Shown: positions 40,902 to 48,520 of the stretch, in pieces
Numbering within the stretch: position 1 is the stretch's first letter
Layout: the number at the start of each line of letters is the position of its first letter
NCBI GenBank assembly: GCA_018613055.1
Contig: JAGGQZ010000007.1
Span: forward strand, 1 to 48,520
DNA from: Chryseobacterium sp. ISL-80
Lineage (GTDB): Bacteria; Bacillota; Bacilli; Bacillales; Cytobacillaceae
Reading direction: 5' to 3'
DNA: 48,520 nucleotides
Notes under the pieces: model-generated
What the model saw: only the letters and a program-made list of their open reading frames with translations
Told to the model about the DNA's origin: nothing
Database searches by the model: none
Program-made: the position numbers and the translations under genes

Positions 40902-41366
40902 TTACTTCCGGAGTGTAGCGATCAACCGCATGGGATTCAGCAGCAGATCCAACCCATCATTAATACTTTCAATCACCAGATCGCTTTTCAACAGTGTTGT
41001 CGTTGCGCAGCCTTCTCTTCCGGCTATGGCAATGGCAAGGTCGGATTCTGCGAACATTGCTTCATCATTTGCCCCGTTGCCCATACAGATTACGCCATCC
41101 AGCCCCCGGACAAATTCTCCCTTCTCGTCTGTATGATTCTCTGACTGTAGAATTTGTACAGTGACAGGGAGTCCTTCACACTGCCGGACCACACTGCCGT
41201 TTGTATCGGCTGTAATGACATGGATCTCGATTTCCCTGCTCAGCAGCTGGATTCTTTCCCCGACGGCAGAGATCAGCTCGCCGCCAAAAGCAATCGTTCC
41301 GTTAAAATCCAGGACCAGATGATGCAGGTTGAACTGGCCTCTCCCCGGGATGTTCAATTCAAGCAT
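40902..41366 (-). CDS. HAD-like protein of the soluble P-type ATPase family
   Basis: A 154-residue HAD-fold protein: LDFNGTIAFGG (motif I, with Asn in place of the second Asp), VITADTNG (motif II), a lysine region, and ICMGNGANDEAMFAESDLAIAI (motif IV, P-type ATPase-like GNGANDE). It resembles small soluble proteins related to the phosphorylation domain of P-type ATPases, of unknown substrate. ATG 41366 follows GAGGGGG. A longer open frame to 41786 overlaps the divergent gene and is a shadow. Confidence 0.8.
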   Translation of the reverse strand: MLELNIPGRGQFNLHHLVLDFNGTIAFGGELISAVGERIQLLSREIEIHVITADTNGSVVRQCEGLPVTVQILQSENHTDEKGEFVRGLDGVICMGNGANDEAMFAESDLAIAIAGREGCATTTLLKSDLVIESINDGLDLLLNPMRLIATLRK

Positions 41367-41426
41367 GCAGATGCCCCCTCTTATTTGATAGAATAACGTT
41401 ATTATACACCTGCATGGAGGATATCG

Positions 41427-41963
41427 ATGAAAAAGAACAATGTCATACTGTATATCGCAATGAGCCTGGATGGCTATATCGCCAGGGCGGATGGGGCCGT
41501 TGACTGGCTGGATGATGTCGAAGGTGATGGCGATAATGGTTACGGTGAATTTTACAGCCAGGTTGGAACAGTGATCATGGGGCGGAAAACGTATGAGGAA
41601 GTTCTGAAACTGACCGATGAATTCCCTTATGCCGGTAAAGACTGCTATGTTCTCACACGGCAGTCCCAGGAAAGCAATTCTCATGTCACCTTTACCGATG
41701 AAGATCTGGAAACCCTGGTCTCCAATCTCAAAGAAGTTTCTAATGGGTATGTCTGGCTGGTCGGCGGCGGACAGCTTGTGAAGCAATTCCTTGAAAAAAA
41801 GCTGATCGACGAAGTGGAGCTTTATATCATTCCAAAATTGATTGGTGAAGGAATCCCGCTGTTTCCGGATGGCACTCCGCCTGCAGATTGGGAATTAATC
41901 AGCACAGGGCGCTACGGTCAGATTGCGGCACTGAAATATACATTGAAAAAAGGCGCTGAATAA
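41427..41963 (+). CDS. Dihydrofolate-reductase-like (RibD C-terminal) protein
   Basis: A 178-residue RibD_C/DHFR-fold reductase of the YwjB/YyaP type: YIAMSLDGYIARADGAVDWLD (9-29), VIMGRKTYEEVL, and WLVGGGQLVKQFLEKKLIDEVELYIIPKLIGEGIPLF. The G-G-G loop binds NADPH in the family. It is not in a riboflavin operon, and its substrate is unknown. GGAGG precedes the ATG. It is divergent from the HAD gene. Confidence 0.88.
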   Translation: MKKNNVILYIAMSLDGYIARADGAVDWLDDVEGDGDNGYGEFYSQVGTVIMGRKTYEEVLKLTDEFPYAGKDCYVLTRQSQESNSHVTFTDEDLETLVSNLKEVSNGYVWLVGGGQLVKQFLEKKLIDEVELYIIPKLIGEGIPLFPDGTPPADWELISTGRYGQIAALKYTLKKGAE

Positions 41964-41985
41964 TGTCCAGCGCCTCGCCTTTTAA
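41945..41985. terminator. Bidirectional terminator
   Basis: AGGCGCTG (41951-41958) pairs with CAGCGCCT (41968-41975). A run of A (41945-41951) gives the minus strand its T tract, and CTTTT follows on the plus strand. It overlaps the 3' end of the DHFR-like gene. Confidence 0.8.
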
Positions 41986-42962
41986 AGGTCTATTTTAATA
42001 GACTTAAACTTCTCTCCTGAGTCAATTGCGGGCTGGACTTCAATAAAATCCGAATCAAGTACCATAGGAATCGTAATCCGTCTCTTCTCCGTCACCAGGC
42101 CATTTTCGGTTTTCCCTTCAAGCTTTGCATCCGAAGTCCCTCCGATGATTTGCTTACCCTTACCATCAAAAAGATCAAGCATGACCCTCTTGCCACCTTC
42201 TGGATAGTTCAGAGTATATTCAATCGCCGTCGAAGATTTTCCTGTAATCAATTTTTCGAGCGTGATTTTATGCTGGCCCAGTTCAGTTGACTGACCAAGT
42301 TTGCTCGCTTCAAACGGCAGCTGCAAAATCGGCACGTCGAAATTCCATTTTCCCTGTTCATCCTTCCAACTGTCCTTGATTTCACCGATTCCAATGATGT
42401 TGAATGGCAAAGTAGATCCTGTTGGCAATTCTGCTCTTGGATAGCTCAACTGGATATGCCCTTTATAGCCTGCTCCATCCGGCACTAATTTCACTAATTC
42501 CATCGTTTCTTCAATGTTCGGGTCACGGTCGAAGATTTCATAGAAAGCGTAAATTTCGTCCTTTTCGCCTTTTATCTCCCCTTCTATATCAAAAGTAACA
42601 CCGATCATGGCACCGTCATAATAAGCATCCGTAACCGTCACATCAATGCCATCATAACTCGCTTGTTCATTCAATTCAGTAATCAGCTGTTGAGAAGCCA
42701 GGTTTTCAGCTACCTTGTCATGCTCATACAATTTTGCCAGCAAAGGGATTTCAGCCATCACACTCGCCATTGATGGGAACATGAATCCTGATAATATGAA
42801 AAGAGCTGCCGCAGCTGCTGATACTGCCGCTGCTTTAAAAAGCGGCTGCCGTTGTGGTCTCATTTTTTTCCCTTTCCGAACACCAGCCTGAATCGCACTG
42901 ATAACATCTTCTTCAGGCACTTCAATCTGGCCGACGGATTCAAGAAACGTTTTCTTTTCCAT
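41982..42962 (-). CDS. DUF4179 membrane anti-sigma factor
   Basis: A 326-residue protein: a cytoplasmic N-terminus (1-43) expected to bind the sigma factor, one helix (AAVSAAAAALFILSGFMF, about 46-64), then an outside DUF4179 domain starting MAEIPLLAKLYEHDKVAENL and a C-terminal immunoglobulin-like region. It overlaps the ECF sigma gene by 23 bp. This is the usual pairing of membrane anti-sigma and ECF factor in Bacillus. The signal and cognate stress are unknown. Confidence 0.88.
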   Translation of the reverse strand: MEKKTFLESVGQIEVPEEDVISAIQAGVRKGKKMRPQRQPLFKAAAVSAAAAALFILSGFMFPSMASVMAEIPLLAKLYEHDKVAENLASQQLITELNEQASYDGIDVTVTDAYYDGAMIGVTFDIEGEIKGEKDEIYAFYEIFDRDPNIEETMELVKLVPDGAGYKGHIQLSYPRAELPTGSTLPFNIIGIGEIKDSWKDEQGKWNFDVPILQLPFEASKLGQSTELGQHKITLEKLITGKSSTAIEYTLNYPEGGKRVMLDLFDGKGKQIIGGTSDAKLEGKTENGLVTEKRRITIPMVLDSDFIEVQPAIDSGEKFKSIKIDL

Positions 42963-43473
42963 TTGCCTCGCCTCCCAATCTATTTTTCAATTCCTTTCTG
43001 CCCCGCTGCAGATAGGTTTTCACGGTATTTTCGGGAATGTCCATACTTCTGGCAATCTCGCTGATTGACAGGTCATGATAGTAAAACAGGATAATCGCTG
43101 TTCTGTGCTGTTCTTTCAGCAGAGTAATGGCCTCCATCAGATCCAGGTTCTCCGCGACACGATTATCACCGCTCGAAGGCAGCTCAACCAGTTCGTTAAC
43201 CGGCATTTCTTTTTCCCTTTTTTTCAAAACGTCATAAGCACAATGAATCAAAATCCTCGTCAGCCAGGTTAAAAAGTATTGTTCATTCTTCAGCTGCCCA
43301 ATCGCCAGAAATGCTTTGCATGATGTTTCCTGGACAATATCAAGGGCATCCTCCCTGTTCCCCGCATATAGAAAAGCGGTTCGGTATAATCGCTCACTAT
43401 GTAAAATCAGCAGCTCTTCAAATGCTCTGGCATTCCCCTTCACTGCTTTCTTCACTAGCCTTTCTTCTTTCAT
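42940..43473 (-). CDS. ECF sigma factor
   Basis: A 177-residue sigma-70 family factor. Region 2 is AFEELLILHSERLYRTAFLYAGNREDALDIVQET (about 18-51); region 4 is EAITLLKEQHRTAIILFYYHDLSISEIARSMDIPENTVKTYLQRGRKEL. Of SigV/SigM-like size. ATG 43473 follows AAAGGAGG; an upstream codon six triplets earlier lies beyond that site. A TGAAAC element 46 bp upstream suggests it drives its own promoter. It is held by the overlapping anti-sigma. Confidence 0.92.
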   Translation of the reverse strand: MKEERLVKKAVKGNARAFEELLILHSERLYRTAFLYAGNREDALDIVQETSCKAFLAIGQLKNEQYFLTWLTRILIHCAYDVLKKREKEMPVNELVELPSSGDNRVAENLDLMEAITLLKEQHRTAIILFYYHDLSISEIARSMDIPENTVKTYLQRGRKELKNRLGGEANGKENVS

Positions 43474-43494
43474 TTCCTGACCTCCTTTCACTCT

Positions 43495-43524
43495 TTAGAG
43501 CAGAATCAGGTAAAAAAAGTTTCA
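43495..43524 (-). promoter_or_regulatory. ECF-type autoregulated promoter
   Basis: On the minus strand TGAAAC (43524-43519), followed by a run of T, is 17-18 bp from GCTCTAA (43501-43495). TGAAAC is the usual ECF -35 element in Bacillus; the -10 is a weaker fit to CGTC. Confidence 0.55.
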
Positions 43525-43626
43525 ACTTTTCCGAGATATTTTTCTAGTACTAAAGTAATATAGTAATAAATGGAAGCTTACCACAGATTCATTTACCATT
43601 GATAGTCTTTCAAAAGGGGTGAAGAT

Positions 43627-44688
43627 ATGGGCTTTTTCCTTCGCAAGCCTGATTTCCATATTCCCGCAGATGGAATCGATCAGATTAAGACGATTTCAAT
43701 TGGCGGGATCCAACAGACCATCCTCATCCAGTCCCACTCACCAGAGAATCCTGTTCTGTTATTTTTGCACGGCGGACCTTCCATGCCCCTTCCCGGTGTT
43801 TCATCAAGAGGAAAGGATTACACGGTCGCTACCAATACAAGAGAGCTGGTCAAGCATTTTACCGTCGTTTTCTGGGACCAGCGCGGGACGGGAAAATCGT
43901 ATCACAAAAATATCCCTCCATCATCGATGACCTTTGATCAGCTTGTATCTGATACAGCGGAACTGACGGATTTTTTAAGAGACACATTCAGCCAGGATAA
44001 AATCTTCTTGGCGGCCCACTCATTCGGCACTTTGATCGGCATGTATCTATTAAAAAAGCATCCTGAAAAATTCCATTCCTATGTCGGCATTTCGCAGATC
44101 ATCAGCTGGACGGATAATGATCGGTCAGCTCTCATCTGGGTAAAAGAAGAAGCAAAACGGCGCGGTGACTATAAAGCGTTGAATGAACTGGAGGAGGTTG
44201 GAGATCCCCCTTTTACAGAGAGCTATAAACAATGGGGAGTACTGCGAAAATGGCAGATGAAGTACAATTCAATGGTCTATCAGGATGACACCATCAAACA
44301 TCCCGGCCTTGCAAAAGTGTCCCTCGGTATGCTCACATCAAAAGATTATCGACTGACTGATGTATTCCACTCCTTTTACAGTGGATTCAAGTTGATTTAT
44401 ACAGACGAATTCATCCAGAACATCCCGAAAATCGATGTACAAAAAGATGTACCCCAGGTAATGGTTCCGGTCACGTTCATTCATGGCAGAAAGGATGTCC
44501 ACGTCTCTGCTTACCTTGTCGAGGAATATTTCAATACATTGAAAACCACCAAGGAGAAGCGTTTTATTTGGACGGAAAAATCAGCTCATCTTTTCCATCC
44601 TGAAGACACTGCGTTAATCGAACAGCATCTGATTGAAGAATTGAAGCATATCAAAGCTGAGGTACCGATCCATGAAATCTATTTATAA
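43627..44688 (+). CDS. Alpha/beta hydrolase, prolyl-aminopeptidase-like
   Basis: A 353-residue hydrolase. LLFLHGGPSMPLPG (oxyanion loop HGGP), WDQRGTGKSY, nucleophile in AAHSFGTLIGMYL, acid in IHGRKDVHV and histidine in SAHLFHPED complete the triad. HGGP and DQRGTG are features of the proline iminopeptidase group, yet Bacillus has many untested members. It overlaps the next hydrolase gene by 17 bp, so the two are co-translated. AAAGGGGTG precedes the ATG. Confidence 0.88.
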   Translation: MGFFLRKPDFHIPADGIDQIKTISIGGIQQTILIQSHSPENPVLLFLHGGPSMPLPGVSSRGKDYTVATNTRELVKHFTVVFWDQRGTGKSYHKNIPPSSMTFDQLVSDTAELTDFLRDTFSQDKIFLAAHSFGTLIGMYLLKKHPEKFHSYVGISQIISWTDNDRSALIWVKEEAKRRGDYKALNELEEVGDPPFTESYKQWGVLRKWQMKYNSMVYQDDTIKHPGLAKVSLGMLTSKDYRLTDVFHSFYSGFKLIYTDEFIQNIPKIDVQKDVPQVMVPVTFIHGRKDVHVSAYLVEEYFNTLKTTKEKRFIWTEKSAHLFHPEDTALIEQHLIEELKHIKAEVPIHEIYL

Positions 44689-45544
44689 AAACCTGGCAGG
44701 AAAAGAGAAGATCTTAAGCCAGTATGAAGAGTATCTTTCACAGTTCGAATCCCTGATTGGCCGTGATTACGTCAAGACGAGGTTCGGCAGCACGCATGTC
44801 CTTAAACTCGGGAAGGAGGATGGAAAGCCATTATTCATTTTCCAGGGCGGCAACTGTATCAATCCGGTCACGTTATCCTGGTTCAAAGGCTTGCTCAAAG
44901 AATATAAAATCTATGCACCTGACACCATCGGCCATCCCGGTTATAGTGATGAAACCCGGATTTCAGCCGCGGACGAAAGCTTCGCCCATTGGATACAGGA
45001 TATAATGGACTATTATCTGATTGAAAAATGTGCATTCATCGGGCCATCATATGGTGGAGGGATCATTCTCAGGCTAGCGGCGTTTTCACCTGAAAGAGTC
45101 CAGTGCGCAGTCTTTGTTTCACCTGCAGGGATCATTCTTGGGTCCAAGCTGGAAATGATCAGGAAAATCCTGATTCCGATGCTATCTTACAAGATGAATG
45201 GTTCTGCGAAAAGCCTCAAAAAGATTGCCAATCGCATGTCCTTGAACAGCATGAGCCAACTCGATGAGCAGATCATCGGCAACATCTTTAAGTACACGAC
45301 TCTCGAGCAGGAAATGCCCAAACTGACAACCACGGAAGAAGTGAAGGATTATCATGCACCAACGCTTGTGATTGCCGGTACAGAAGATATATTTTTTCCA
45401 GGCGAAAAGATTTTCCAAAAAGCGGAAGGACTTTTTAGCCAGCAACTAGAAATAAAAAGTTATCAGATGGGCCATTTTCCATCACCTGAAAACCTAATAA
45501 AAATTGATACAGACATAAGGGCCTTCCTGAAAAAACACTATTAG
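44672..45544 (+). CDS. Alpha/beta hydrolase
   Basis: A 290-residue hydrolase of a different subgroup: oxyanion loop IFQGGNCINPVTLSWF, strand IYAPDTIGHPGYS, nucleophile elbow GPSYGGGIILRL, acid in IAGTEDIFFPG and histidine in MGHFPSPEN. The nucleophile is serine in GPSYGG. It begins within the end of the preceding hydrolase gene and is followed by a VOC protein 10 bp downstream, giving a three-gene operon. Substrate unknown. Confidence 0.87.
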   Translation: MKSIYKNLAGKEKILSQYEEYLSQFESLIGRDYVKTRFGSTHVLKLGKEDGKPLFIFQGGNCINPVTLSWFKGLLKEYKIYAPDTIGHPGYSDETRISAADESFAHWIQDIMDYYLIEKCAFIGPSYGGGIILRLAAFSPERVQCAVFVSPAGIILGSKLEMIRKILIPMLSYKMNGSAKSLKKIANRMSLNSMSQLDEQIIGNIFKYTTLEQEMPKLTTTEEVKDYHAPTLVIAGTEDIFFPGEKIFQKAEGLFSQQLEIKSYQMGHFPSPENLIKIDTDIRAFLKKHY

Positions 45545-45554
45545 GAGACATGTC

Positions 45555-45932
45555 ATGCAATCAAATCAGATTCAAAAAATCGGCCAAGTCGGCATCCCTG
45601 TAAAAAATATTGAAAGAGCCACTGCTTTTTATCAGGAAAAATTAGGACTGACACTTTTATTTAATACCGATACAATGGCGTTCTTCGATTGTGACGGTGT
45701 CAGACTCTTGTTAACTCTGCCAGAAAATGAGCAATTTGCCCACCCGAGTTCCGTGCTTTACTTCCAGGTTGGAGATCTCAAGGCAAAATATGAAGAGCTT
45801 CTTGCAACTGGAGTAAACTTCGTAGGTGAACCGCATGTTGTCACAAAAATCGGCAATACAGAAACCTGGATGGTGTTTTTTATGGACCCTGAAGAAAACA
45901 CCCATGCCTTTATGTCTGAGGTCGTGGCATAG
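45555..45932 (+). CDS. VOC/glyoxalase family protein
   Basis: A 125-residue vicinal-oxygen-chelate protein with the two-module fold: IGQVGIPVKNIERATAFYQEKLGLTLLF and VLYFQVGDLKAKYEELLATGVNFVGEPH, ending MVFFMDPEENTHAFMSEV. Candidate metal ligands are the glutamates and histidine near the C-terminus. It belongs with the two alpha/beta hydrolases in one operon. Function could be detoxification or a dioxygenase-like step; unknown. Confidence 0.85.
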   Translation: MQSNQIQKIGQVGIPVKNIERATAFYQEKLGLTLLFNTDTMAFFDCDGVRLLLTLPENEQFAHPSSVLYFQVGDLKAKYEELLATGVNFVGEPHVVTKIGNTETWMVFFMDPEENTHAFMSEVVA

Positions 45933-45988
45933 CACGGCTGGCCTCGTGCCTCTTTTCAAGTCAGATGGGAAAGTCCATCAAAAAAACC

Positions 45989-46022
45989 AAAAAGGATGCT
46001 GCCAATGCGCAGAATCCTTTTT
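45989..46022. terminator. Terminator between convergent genes
   Basis: AAAAAGGAT (45989-45997) pairs with ATCCTTTTT (46014-46022), giving T runs on both strands. Confidence 0.8.
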
Positions 46023-46897
46023 TACTGGATTGCTTTCAGTTCATTCTTTTTAAGAAATAGCTCGATTTGATGAGCAGCCATCATCCCTGCTGTGCTGTTT
46101 AAATGGATGCCGTCCGTAAGCAGCAAGTATCCATTTCGGACCGATATGCGGTCGAGGCTGTAGCCGTATACAAAATGGTCGGTGACCGCTTTTTCGTACA
46201 GCTTCATGCTGTTTTTAAGCGAGCGTCCCCTCGTCTGGCCTTTTCCCTTTAGATAGGCTTTTAACTTTTCGTTGAATGGAAGATAGGAAACATTGTGCAT
46301 TTCCGCGATTTTTTTGATGACGTCATTGTACTGGTCAATTTCCTTATTCGCTTTTGAAAAGAGGTTCTCACCGGCCACCGGCAGCGACAAAAGCCCGATA
46401 TTCGCTTGGGTTTCGGCTTTCAGCCTGGCAACAATCAGGGCAAGGTTCTTTTCATACACCAATAATGATGGCTTTTCTAATTGCTCCGCAAGCTTGATAT
46501 TCTTTTTTGCAAACTCAGGGGCAATCTTAGCTGAGGCGTCATTCAAGCCGACCATGATCACTACATAATCCGGCTGGCAGGCGATCACACTGTCCAGGCG
46601 CTGGAGGACATCATAAGCCGTACTTCCATTCACGCCTGCATTGATAAATTGGTAATCCTGGCAGCTCCGCCTCCTGGCAGCGTCTTCAACGAAATTGTAG
46701 CTGATATTACCATGGACCACATCGCCGCCGACCACTGCAACAAGCTTTTTGCCTTCCTGGCGCAGGCCTTTTTCCAGGAAAGCATGCGGATGATTGGCAG
46801 GCAAGTGTTTCAACCTGCTCTTCCGCTGGTAGTACAGGGACAAACTTACCGCAGCGATCAACAAAAGCACCAAAATCCCGCCAAATAGTAATTCCAT
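46022..46897 (-). CDS. SGNH/GDSL-fold protein lacking the catalytic serine
   Basis: A 291-residue membrane-anchored protein: one N-terminal helix (about 4-23), then an SGNH-hydrolase fold. Block I reads VVGGDVVHG, so the usual nucleophile serine of GDS is Val60. The later blocks are kept: MVGLNDAS (Asn, block III) and TDGIHLNS (Asp/His, block V). It may be a non-catalytic binding relative or use another residue. GAGGGG precedes the ATG. Confidence 0.82.
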   Translation of the reverse strand: MELLFGGILVLLLIAAVSLSLYYQRKSRLKHLPANHPHAFLEKGLRQEGKKLVAVVGGDVVHGNISYNFVEDAARRRSCQDYQFINAGVNGSTAYDVLQRLDSVIACQPDYVVIMVGLNDASAKIAPEFAKKNIKLAEQLEKPSLLVYEKNLALIVARLKAETQANIGLLSLPVAGENLFSKANKEIDQYNDVIKKIAEMHNVSYLPFNEKLKAYLKGKGQTRGRSLKNSMKLYEKAVTDHFVYGYSLDRISVRNGYLLLTDGIHLNSTAGMMAAHQIELFLKKNELKAIQ

Positions 46898-47088
46898 GTA
46901 AAACCCCTCTCCATTATTTATTAATTAAATATTCTGAATATATAAGATAGAATATTCGACAAACTGCGAAAAAATCCCTTTCTAAGGGTTGTCTCCTGAC
47001 ATAAAAGCTTATAAATCCATTATAGCCCTTTACGATATGCAACAGACAATGAAATGGCACAAAAATTTGCACAAATCAAAAAATTACT

Positions 47089-47118
47089 TTGCAACTATCT
47101 TTAGAATTAGGATAAAAT
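47089..47118 (+). promoter_or_regulatory. SigA-type promoter of the diguanylate cyclase gene
   Basis: TTGCAA (47089-47094) and TAAAAT (47113-47118) are separated by 18 bp. Confidence 0.6.
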
Positions 47119-47149
47119 TAGGATGGTAGAGTTTGGGAGAGGGGAATTT

Positions 47150-48412
47150 TTGCCTATGCTGAAAGCTAGGTTGTATGATTTTACATTATTTTTTGCTGCA
47201 ATTGCCGTTGCTTTTGGTCTGGGTGTTTTTACATTAGATAAAAATGTGTTTTTAATCGCATTGTTCATTTATTGGTTATTCTCAACCCTTTACAATCATT
47301 TGCGAATCACCGCGCAAAACGGGACACTGAAATTCGACTACGGCATCAGCTACAGTTTATCTTTCGGGATTTTCGCGGGGCCGATTGGGCTATTTATTTT
47401 CGAGACCATCTTCCGGTTCACCGTTTACTTTTCAAGGAAAAGTTCAAAGACCGCTGATGAAGATGAACTCTGGGATACATTTTACAATATAGGCGCACAT
47501 GCGCTGATTTACTCCATTGGTTACTTTTTGTTTCAATGGGGTTACCAGGCGTTTAATAATATACCATTTGGTTTTTGGATCCTGATGTGTATACTGACTG
47601 TGACCACTACTCTGATTTCCTATACTTTTTTATCGACTGCCTTTTTTATCATGGGCGAAATCAAGAATGTCAAGCAGGCAGTCAGGTTTTTTCGTGAAAG
47701 CAATAACTGGCTTGATCTGGGCAAAACAGCGTTCACGAACGGGCTGCTGCTGCTGTTGCTGACAGAACAGAAATGGGAAATGGTTGTCGGCCTGTTCATC
47801 CTGAACTACCTTGTGAGCCGCTCGTTCCACTCGAAGTCGCAAAGCATCAAAAACAAGATTGAACGGGACAAGTTCGAACAAATGGCCTATACAGACTTCC
47901 TGACGAGGATTCCGAACCGAGCATTGATGGATAAAAAAATGTCCGAATTAAACCAGGCTGGAGAAACAGTCGGCATTGTCGTAGCCGATATCGATAAATT
48001 CAAGCTGATCAATGACTCGTACAATCATGCGGTAGGAGACCGGGTCATCCAGCATTTTGCCAATACTCTTAAAAGCTATTTATCTGCGGATGACTACGTC
48101 TTCCGCAGCGGCGGAGAAGAGTTCACTATGATCCTGAGAAATAAATCCTTCAGGCAAACCATCGATCTCGTTGAAAAAATCCGGCATGGAGTCGAGACAA
48201 GCTCAGTTGAAGTCGATTATCAATCAGAAAAACATGACGTTACCATCACCTCTTCCTTTGGCTTGTATTACTTCAAGGTAAACCAGTATACCTCCATGGA
48301 AAAAGGCTATATCTATGCTGACCAGCTCCTTCTGCAATCGAAGGAGCTCGGCAAAAACAAAGTCACCGTCAAGGACGAGCTTTCCCAGAAGACCCCGGTG
48401 AATGCCATGTAA
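47150..48412 (+). CDS. Membrane diguanylate cyclase (GGDEF)
   Basis: About 420 residues: an N-terminal membrane sensor region of roughly six to eight helices without a named domain, a short linker (about 240-255), then a C-terminal GGDEF domain with YTDFLTRIPNRALMDK, VADIDKFKLINDSYNHAVGDRV and active-site RSGGEEF. It makes cyclic di-GMP from GTP. No EAL domain follows. TTG 47150 is preferred because GAGAGGGG lies five bases before it; ATG 47156 is nearly equal, while ATG 47123 has no site. Confidence 0.9.
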   Translation: MPMLKARLYDFTLFFAAIAVAFGLGVFTLDKNVFLIALFIYWLFSTLYNHLRITAQNGTLKFDYGISYSLSFGIFAGPIGLFIFETIFRFTVYFSRKSSKTADEDELWDTFYNIGAHALIYSIGYFLFQWGYQAFNNIPFGFWILMCILTVTTTLISYTFLSTAFFIMGEIKNVKQAVRFFRESNNWLDLGKTAFTNGLLLLLLTEQKWEMVVGLFILNYLVSRSFHSKSQSIKNKIERDKFEQMAYTDFLTRIPNRALMDKKMSELNQAGETVGIVVADIDKFKLINDSYNHAVGDRVIQHFANTLKSYLSADDYVFRSGGEEFTMILRNKSFRQTIDLVEKIRHGVETSSVEVDYQSEKHDVTITSSFGLYYFKVNQYTSMEKGYIYADQLLLQSKELGKNKVTVKDELSQKTPVNAM

Positions 48413-48446
48413 AAAGACAGAGAGCCCGTATCTCTGTCTTTTTTTT
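48411..48446 (+). terminator. Terminator of the diguanylate cyclase gene
   Basis: AAAAAGACAGAGA (48411-48423) pairs with TCTCTGTCTTTTT (48431-48443), then further T. Confidence 0.92.
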
Positions 48447-48467
48447 GATAAAAGTGTGGCCATGTTC

Positions 48468-48520
48468 TGATTTTGACAGCTTTGATGCTATGGACCTCGA
48501 ACTTGTCTGAATCCAGAGGT
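48468..48520. repeat. Partial array F: 52-bp-type unit at the window edge
   Basis: TTTTGACAGCTTT, then 25 bases from GACA to TGTCT, follows the layout of array D (compare its third unit at 24752). Only one unit is inside the window. Confidence 0.6.

Noticed and set aside
41367-41786. N-terminal extension of the HAD protein gene
   Set aside because: It overlaps the divergent DHFR-like gene. A good ribosome binding site and the HAD domain start point to ATG 41366.

Overview
This window is chromosomal DNA from a Bacillaceae bacterium, probably close to Mesobacillus, Neobacillus or Bacillus. The evidence is the yojF-bshB2 bacillithiol pair, strong AGGAGG-type ribosome binding sites with several TTG/GTG starts, Bacillus-type families (DUF2512, YhfW, NaiP, DUF4179 with an ECF sigma factor, PRK06851) and CcpA/LacI-type operators. 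The genus is an inference. No rRNA, tRNA, prophage, plasmid or CRISPR signature was seen.

Layout. 0-6.9 kb: a DUF2512 membrane protein, yojF-bshB2, a small membrane-anchored protein, a self-regulated ABC exporter operon (ATPase, permease, TetR) with two palindromic operators, and a HAD phosphatase followed by a PQQ-type sugar dehydrogenase lipoprotein. 7-13.5 kb: an alpha-glucoside uptake operon (binding protein, two permeases, LacI repressor) and a GH13_31 alpha-glucosidase. Its partners, a GH65 maltose phosphorylase and beta-phosphoglucomutase, lie apart at 31.0-34.6 kb, and both loci carry a LacI/CcpA-type operator. 13.9-17.4 kb: a YjiH transporter, a Gly/Pro heptad-repeat protein and a duplicated P-loop ATPase.

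17.5-24.6 kb: a complete Sec-type (clade II) nitrous-oxide reductase operon. It runs cytochrome c, nosZ, nosB-like, nosD, nosY, nosF and two lipoproteins, mostly joined by ATGA overlaps, and is preceded by two FNR-like boxes. 24.8-30.9 kb: ybaK, UDP-glucose dehydrogenase, a Rieske/FAD oxidoreductase, a thioredoxin-reductase-like flavoprotein and a membrane protein. 34.8-40.4 kb: an orphan heme-copper-oxidase-like membrane protein, a niacin-type MFS permease, a membrane protein and a two-component system. 40.9-48.4 kb: a HAD protein, a DHFR-like protein, an ECF sigma/DUF4179 anti-sigma pair, two alpha/beta hydrolases, a VOC protein, an SGNH-fold protein lacking its serine, and a diguanylate cyclase.

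The most unusual signal lies between the genes. Seven intergenic spaces hold short phased repeat arrays. Four have a 20-21 bp period (4.74, 15.37, 28.48 and 40.69 kb). Two, plus a partial third at the right edge, have a 52 bp period (24.64, 31.74 and 48.47 kb). Both periods are close to whole numbers of helical turns (2 and 5). The keyword differs between arrays, except that the 4.74 and 40.69 kb arrays are inverted, diverged copies of one element. All 52-bp units share one geometry, TGTCC-N17-RGACA-N25, although the rest of their sequence differs. Three of the 21-bp arrays end in a related ACTGGAAA/TTTCCAGT hairpin that faces the 3' end of the neighbouring gene. I know of no described element matching this.
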